Source: UBA8437 sp963582065 (lineage in GTDB: Bacteria > Planctomycetota > Planctomycetia > Planctomycetales > Planctomycetaceae). From it: a stretch of DNA of 64,000 bases. Below the pieces are notes generated by a model. That model was given only the letters and a program-made list of their open reading frames with translations, was not told the origin of the DNA and searched no databases. The number at the start of each line of letters is the position of its first letter. Within the stretch, counting starts at the first letter, position 1. The stretch covers positions 62,001-126,000 of the forward strand of contig CAUZRQ010000002.1 of assembly GCA_963582065.1 (NCBI GenBank), given 5' to 3'. Position numbers and translations under genes: made by a program. This document shows positions 60,701-64,000 of this stretch, piece after piece.

Positions 60701-61169
60701 AGAGTGGATTGGCCGGGGGCTGCTCGGTCCTGGGGGACCTGGCTCCCTGGGAGATCCAGGCCTTGAGCGTGGCGAGTTCCTCGGCCGAAAGCGGCTTGCC
60801 CTCGGGCGGCATCCGGTCGGGCAGTTTCGCGGTGACCTTCTGCCACAGCAGGCTCTGGTCAACTCGGCCCGCCACGATGACCGGTCCGTCGTCGCTCCCC
60901 CTGCGGATCAACTGGGCCGCGTCGAGTCTCAGTCCCGCTTCCTGTTTGAGTGCCCCGTGGCAGCCCCAGCAGTGCTTGCCGAGGATCGTCTTGACCTGAC
61001 GCCGGTAGTCGACGGCCGGCTCGTCGGGCTGACCCGAGGCGTGCACCGGCGGATGCGGTCCGGCCAGGACGACCAACAACACGATTGGCAGAAAACGCAG
61101 CACAGGGAATCCCGTCGCCTGTCGAAATTCGGGTGACTCGCCTGGTTTGACGACGCTGGTCACCCGCAT
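57783..61169 (-). CDS. PSCyt1/DUF1549/DUF1553 protein with inserted LamG-like domain
   Basis: Exported protein of 1128 aa. Domains in order: signal peptide, planctomycete cytochrome c (CWGCHGALKQEAGLRLDA, one heme, near residue 70), DUF1549 (RNPIDAFVAARHLAAGL, then GRHWMDVWRYSDWYGR), a coiled coil (KLVAELRQRIEKTSLELAQA), a concanavalin/LamG-like insert at about 500-680 (FQSFDKTAWKVVSGKWAVRD), a second coiled coil, and DUF1553 (TALARWMTRRDNPRTARVA, IHRLIVTSSTYRM). The partner DUF1501 gene follows by 22 bp. Probably part of a carbohydrate-related exported oxidation system; the insert is likely glycan binding. Confidence 0.9.
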   Translation of the reverse strand: MRVTSVVKPGESPEFRQATGFPVLRFLPIVLLVVLAGPHPPVHASGQPDEPAVDYRRQVKTILGKHCWGCHGALKQEAGLRLDAAQLIRRGSDDGPVIVAGRVDQSLLWQKVTAKLPDRMPPEGKPLSAEELATLKAWISQGARSPRTEQPPANPLSHWSFTPIRRPPVPTAKHRDRVRNPIDAFVAARHLAAGLLARPEADRSTLLRRVVLDLTGLPPTRDQLHRFLADTSPDAYRRLVERLLQSPSYGQRWGRHWMDVWRYSDWYGRRGSNEIRYSQRHIWRWRDWIIESLNLNTGYDRMLHEMLAADEIAPDDDLALRATGFLGRNWYKFDRNTWLFETVERTSQGLLGLTFRCARCHDHKFDPVTQEEYYRFRAFFEPHGFRTEVVSADVKTEVDNGKSKVLTDGLPRVFDEKLDAKTFLFIRGDDRNPDKTKPLAPGVPAALGGKRFDGQPIAPIELPPIAYVPILRPAAAARQLKTESDKVAAASKLVAELRQRIEKTSLELAQARKSPRPDDTGSQLTFSDTFQSFDKTAWKVVSGKWAVRDGMLVQTALQTFATLVSTADHPRNFKVRLKYRTLAPGNPRSIGFSYDHVGPKQSHDVYTAIGPASPTPGVQAFHRTGGKVIYPQAGIRKAPGLKIGQDIVLEVTVIDRSLTIVLDGKTALEYTLPMERRNGKFALWAHEANVEFDEIQIHAIRPTIKSLEQSLALARRNLPVRQAEVTSSRARLASLSARITAEQARHGRDQATRDRLARAASHAERQIGVADAELELARVRSSSKPDTAAAAALAKATAHRDAADGNYTRFPATYPTTSTGRRTALARWMTRRDNPRTARVAINQIWLRHTGSRFVNTVADFGLRSKPRAFPQLMDWLSAELIESGWDMKHIHRLIVTSSTYRMTTAPGNGVAWMASRKADPENRLMWRMNSRRMEAEVVRDSLLAISRTLDPAFSGPDIPESQGQSSPRRSLYFRTTPDNKMLMLELFDLANPNECYDRQQSVVPQQALVLSNSPLALDRSRRLARQLASEIGIRLGPATDANRDSIAAEFVTAAFESVLGRAPRPDEHSACRVFLSRNARLLSDTKTLNTFPAGSGTVVAPSTSPFARALENLVHVLVNHNDFVTIR

Positions 61170-61186
61170 GGGTTCACAGAGGCTCC

Positions 61187-61216
61187 TTTGTAGCCCCGTC
61201 GATCGTGGACGGTCAA
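61187..61216 (-). promoter_or_regulatory. Possible promoter of the PSD1/DUF1501 operon
   Basis: Minus-strand TTGACC (61211-61216), 18 bp, TACAAA (61187-61192). The -10 overlaps the left arm of a 10-bp inverted repeat. The start site near 61180 would leave a very short leader to the ATG at 61169. Confidence 0.35.
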
Positions 61217-61233
61217 TCGGCCTCGGGGCTACA
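61189..61233. repeat. Perfect 10-bp inverted repeat in the divergent promoter region
   Basis: TGTAGCCCCG (61189-61198) and CGGGGCTACA (61224-61233) are exact reverse complements, 25 bp apart, in the 100-bp gap between two divergent genes. It may be an operator or an mRNA hairpin; nothing identifies the regulator. Confidence 0.65.
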
Positions 61234-61269
61234 CTAGTCTTTCACGTAAGCAGGAACTGTTGATTGGGG

Positions 61270-62190
61270 ATGATCGTGCGATTCGCGTTATTGAGTGCGT
61301 TGCTGCTGATTCCGGGAATCGGCCGGGCCCAAGAGCCGGTCTTTCCCAGGGAACTGGTTTCGTTCGTCCCGTCTGGTCCGAAGCCGGTCTTCGTGGCCGG
61401 GGGCGAGGGCCGCTGGGACGTGAAGATCCGCGAGCGGGGCTTCATCCTCAAGGAAGGCCCTCGCTGGCACATGTGGTTCACCGGGTACGACGGGACGCGG
61501 CCGGGCCTGAAGATGCTCGGCTACGCCAGCAGCCGTGACGGCGTCAGTTGGACACGCCACAAGACCAACCCCATCTACAAGGCCCATTGGGTCGAGGACA
61601 TGATGGTGGTCAAGCAGGGGGCGGTGTATTTCATGTTCGCCGAGGGCCGCGGTGACGTGGCCCACCTGCTGGTCTCGACCGACGGCATCGGCTGGACCCG
61701 CCGCGGTCCGCTCGACGTGCGGTTGGCCAACGGAAAGAAGATCCCCGAGGGGCCCTACGGCACGCCGACCGGTTATTACGAGAACGGAACGTGGTACCTC
61801 TTTTACGAACGTCGCGATCTGGGAATCTGGCTGGCGACTTCCCGCGACATGCTGACCTGGACCAACATCAGCGACGACCCGGTGCTGAAACCGGGGCCGG
61901 GACTGTACGACCGCGACCTGGTGGCGCTCAACCAGGTGATCAAGTACAAGGGTCGCTATTACGCGTCGTTCCACGGGGCTGCCAAGGGCGAGGAGACTCC
62001 CGCTCTGTGGTCATCGGGTGTGGCCGTCTCGGACGACCTGAAATCCTGGACCAAGTACGCGGGGAATCCGCTGAGGCCGCGGAAGGAGAACAAGTCCAGC
62101 GGCGTGTACGTTTGGGACGGGTCGCGGTTCGTGTTCTACACGATGCACGGTGCCGTGCATCGTCACCTGCCCGGTGGCGGAAAGCCGTAG
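61270..62190 (+). CDS. Secreted GH43/GH32-like five-bladed beta-propeller protein
   Basis: 306 aa with a signal peptide (VRFALLSALLLIPGIGRAQ). Blade-like repeats are visible: GPRWHMWFTGYDGTRPGL with YASSRDGVSWTRHKTNP, AVYFMFAEGRGDVAHLLVST, TWYLFYERRDLGIWLATS, and SSGVAVSDDLKSWTKYAGNP. These resemble glycoside hydrolase clan F/J and related mannoside phosphorylase propellers. Clear catalytic acid and base cannot be assigned, so it may be a binding or inactive member. ATG 61270 is preferred. It is followed at 4 bp by a small membrane protein. Confidence 0.72.
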   Translation: MIVRFALLSALLLIPGIGRAQEPVFPRELVSFVPSGPKPVFVAGGEGRWDVKIRERGFILKEGPRWHMWFTGYDGTRPGLKMLGYASSRDGVSWTRHKTNPIYKAHWVEDMMVVKQGAVYFMFAEGRGDVAHLLVSTDGIGWTRRGPLDVRLANGKKIPEGPYGTPTGYYENGTWYLFYERRDLGIWLATSRDMLTWTNISDDPVLKPGPGLYDRDLVALNQVIKYKGRYYASFHGAAKGEETPALWSSGVAVSDDLKSWTKYAGNPLRPRKENKSSGVYVWDGSRFVFYTMHGAVHRHLPGGGKP

Positions 62191-62194
62191 CCGG

Positions 62195-62479
62195 ATGGAA
62201 TACGACGAGAATCCGCAGGTCGACGATCGACCCGTCTCCAGCGACGACGCCCGGCATCGTCCGCGGCGATCGATCTGGCTGATTGTCACCGCGGCGATCA
62301 TCGTGCTGGTCGTCTACCCGCTCAGCTACGGACCGATGCAGTACCAGGTCAGCATGGGCCGGCTGATCGCCCTGTGGGGGGTCTTCGACGTGATTTACGC
62401 CCCGATCGAGTGGTTCGCCAATTCGTCGCAGTTCGGTGAGGACCTGGTGGACTGGTACCTGGGGGTGTGGGGAGCGTAG
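62195..62479 (+). CDS. Small single-pass membrane protein, function unknown
   Basis: 94 aa. A charged N-terminus (NPQVDDRPVSSDDARHRPRR), one membrane helix (SIWLIVTAAIIVLVVYPLSY) and a C-terminal part (FDVIYAPIEWFANSSQFG) that may be amphipathic. ATG 62195 is 4 bp after the stop of the propeller gene, so translation is probably coupled. No family recognised. Confidence 0.65.
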   Translation: MEYDENPQVDDRPVSSDDARHRPRRSIWLIVTAAIIVLVVYPLSYGPMQYQVSMGRLIALWGVFDVIYAPIEWFANSSQFGEDLVDWYLGVWGA

Positions 62480-62484
62480 CGTCC

Positions 62485-64000
62485 CTACTTTCCGGTCACG
62501 AACCGCGCGTTGGCCGTGGTGGCTTCTCCGATGGTCATCCGCAGCGGGCGGGTTCTCGTGCCTCGGTCGACGGCGATGGTCAGTCGATGTCGGCCCTTGG
62601 CGAGGGTGCGGGTGGTGACCTGTTCGAGCGTCAGTGGTTCGGTGCCGATCCAGGCGGCCAGGCCCGTGGTGTCGCCGACGGCGATCGCGACGTCGCCGGC
62701 CGCAATCACCTCGATCTCGCACCGCACGACGCTCACCTGCCGATTCCTCACCGCCAACTGCGGCAGGTCTTTCAGCGGCAGTGTTCCGCCCACGGTGGCG
62801 TAACGGGGCACCCAGGTGAAGGCGGCATCGTCGGTGGCCGCCTGCCCGTCTCGCGTCCGCCTGAGCCGGAACCTGGCCGGTTCGGTGTCGGCCATCACCC
62901 GCCATCGCCGTGCGGTTGGTTGTCGGCTGGCCGCATAGGGCCCCGGTTTGCCCAGCGACGAGAGGAACCGGACCAGGTCAACCAACTCGGCCCGGGTCAG
63001 GGCTTCGGTCAGCCCGGCCGGCATCAGCGATGTCCCGACCACCTGTTCGTCGATCGATTTCCTGGGGACGGAGATCTCGCGGTCGTTGGCGTCCCTGAGG
63101 ACCAGTTCGTTGTCGGTCTGTCTCAGCTTGATCCCGGTGACCACCTTGCCCTGCTTGGTGACGACGACCAGCGAGTGGTAGTTCTCCTTGACCTTCTGGT
63201 TGGGATCCAGCAGAGAGTTGGCGATGTAGTCGACCGGGGCGCTGGCTCCCAGGCTGACCAGGTCGGGACCGACCCGCCCGCCGGCTCCTCCGATGGCGTG
63301 GCAGGCCAGGCACCCCAGTTTTTCTCGGCGATAGACCGTCTCGCCCCGCTCGGCGTTTCCGCGGCTGCCGACTTCGGCCACCAGTGTCCTCATCTGTTCG
63401 GACGAGAGCCGGGTGGGACCGGTCTTCAGTCGTCCGGCGGTCCGTGTCGCGGTGACCAGTTCCGGCAGTTTCCGGCCCGAGGCGTCGATCGTCCTCAGGA
63501 TCAGCTTGGCGTGGTCGGGGGCCAGTGTCTTTCCGGCCAGGGACCTGCTCAGCAGCCCCGGTCCATCCTTGCGGGCCAGGAAGGCCCGTGCGACGCCCGA
63601 GGGATCTCCCTGGGTCGGCGACTTGGCCAGGACCACCGGCAGCAGGTCGGCGGCGGCGGTGGGATCGAGAGTGACCAGGGCGGCCAGGGCTTGCAGCCGG
63701 CCCACCGGTGTCGGCAGCCTGCCGGCCAGTTCGGTCAATTGCCTGCGGCTGGCCTCGCCGCCCAGGGCCGACAGTCCATCGAGCGCGGTGGCACGGAGGT
63801 CTCCGGAGGAATCGGCTCCGGCGGCAAGCGATTCCAGGGCGGGCCGCAGCGATTCGAGCTTCCAGAGTCCGGCGCAGCGGATCGCGGCCTGTTGCACCGC
63901 CGGCGAGTCGGATGCGAACAGCGGCTTGATGCCTTCGAGAGGTCCCGACGGTTTGACTCGCCGCGTGGCCGCGGTGCGGGCCAGCGCGTCGAGCAGGTTG
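62485..64000 (-). CDS. PVC-type HEAT/cytochrome c protein, 5' part outside the window
   Basis: Exported heme protein of the planctomycete type. The visible part has HEAT-like helices (RATALDGLSALGGEASRRQL and following), then a cytochrome c module with GETVYRREKLGCLACHAIGG and the distal GTSLMPAGLTEALTRAELVD, and a C-terminal beta-rich tail. The frame has no stop up to base 64000 beyond the GTG at 63897 (in-frame codons continue as NLLDALARTAATRRV and so on), so the gene runs off the end and most of it, probably a propeller or DUF domain, is missing. It is convergent with the small membrane protein gene. Confidence 0.87.
   Translation of the reverse strand, partial: NLLDALARTAATRRVKPSGPLEGIKPLFASDSPAVQQAAIRCAGLWKLESLRPALESLAAGADSSGDLRATALDGLSALGGEASRRQLTELAGRLPTPVGRLQALAALVTLDPTAAADLLPVVLAKSPTQGDPSGVARAFLARKDGPGLLSRSLAGKTLAPDHAKLILRTIDASGRKLPELVTATRTAGRLKTGPTRLSSEQMRTLVAEVGSRGNAERGETVYRREKLGCLACHAIGGAGGRVGPDLVSLGASAPVDYIANSLLDPNQKVKENYHSLVVVTKQGKVVTGIKLRQTDNELVLRDANDREISVPRKSIDEQVVGTSLMPAGLTEALTRAELVDLVRFLSSLGKPGPYAASRQPTARRWRVMADTEPARFRLRRTRDGQAATDDAAFTWVPRYATVGGTLPLKDLPQLAVRNRQVSVVRCEIEVIAAGDVAIAVGDTTGLAAWIGTEPLTLEQVTTRTLAKGRHRLTIAVDRGTRTRPLRMTIGEATTANARFVTGK

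Noticed and set aside
58152..61136. 994-codon open frame on the plus strand
   Set aside because: It is antisense to the DUF1549/DUF1553 protein, which has clear domains. Long antisense frames are expected with G/C at third positions.

Overview
The window looks like chromosomal DNA from a high-GC member of the Planctomycetota. The evidence is the combination of two Tat-exported DUF1501 proteins, a PSCyt1/DUF1549/DUF1553 giant protein, a HEAT/cytochrome c protein of the PVC type, a PqaA-like protein, a tetrahydromethanopterin cyclohydrolase, an FHA-containing Tad pilus locus, and many lone housekeeping genes (purF, proB, folK, infA, rnhA, recG) scattered among unrelated neighbours. No rRNA, tRNA, insertion sequence, integrase or CRISPR array was found. 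Coding density is high. Long antisense open frames are a by-product of the GC-rich third codon positions.

Layout. 1-6.2 kb: the end of an Hsp70 gene, an octaheme cytochrome c lipoprotein, and divergent purF and proB. 6.2-8.7 kb: a sugar-phosphate isomerase-like protein, a gap with a 6S-like RNA candidate ending in a textbook terminator, a MazG-like protein and a polyprenol kinase-like membrane protein. 8.8-13.8 kb: a five-gene minus-strand cluster (LuxE-like adenylating enzyme, aldehyde dehydrogenase, secreted STN-like protein, and the two subunits of a sulfopyruvate/phosphonopyruvate-decarboxylase-like TPP enzyme). 13.9-20.8 kb: PqaA-like protein, folK, infA behind a near-consensus promoter, rnhA, recG and a divergent Nramp-like transporter. 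20.8-25.7 kb: Sm-like small protein, enolase-superfamily enzyme, DUF1501 protein, outer-membrane protein, FHA protein.

25.9-32.2 kb: a dedicated second fatty-acid synthesis cluster (fabZ, fabG, an extended acyl carrier protein, fabZ, fabF, then a membrane-anchored hydrolase). It is preceded by a strong promoter whose -35 lies in a palindrome, and upstream of that by a coiled-coil repeat membrane protein. 32.5-39.7 kb: acetyltransferase, creatininase-like amidohydrolase, three exported proteins of unknown role and a tupABC-type tungstate transporter.

39.7-53.7 kb: a continuous minus-strand Tad pilus locus, with two small pilin-like proteins, a prepilin peptidase, three TadE/TadG-like proteins, CpaB, an FHA-TadA ATPase fusion, TadB and TadC. 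It runs on into an FHA membrane protein and a membrane Ser/Thr kinase with a degenerate caspase domain and an EF-hand. This suggests phosphorylation-linked control of the pilus. No secretin and no TadZ/CpaE are present in the window.

53.8-64 kb: a GT39-like membrane protein, mch, a DUF1501/PSD1 pair behind an inverted-repeat-bearing promoter, a five-bladed propeller protein with a small membrane protein, and a cytochrome c/HEAT protein that runs off the right end.
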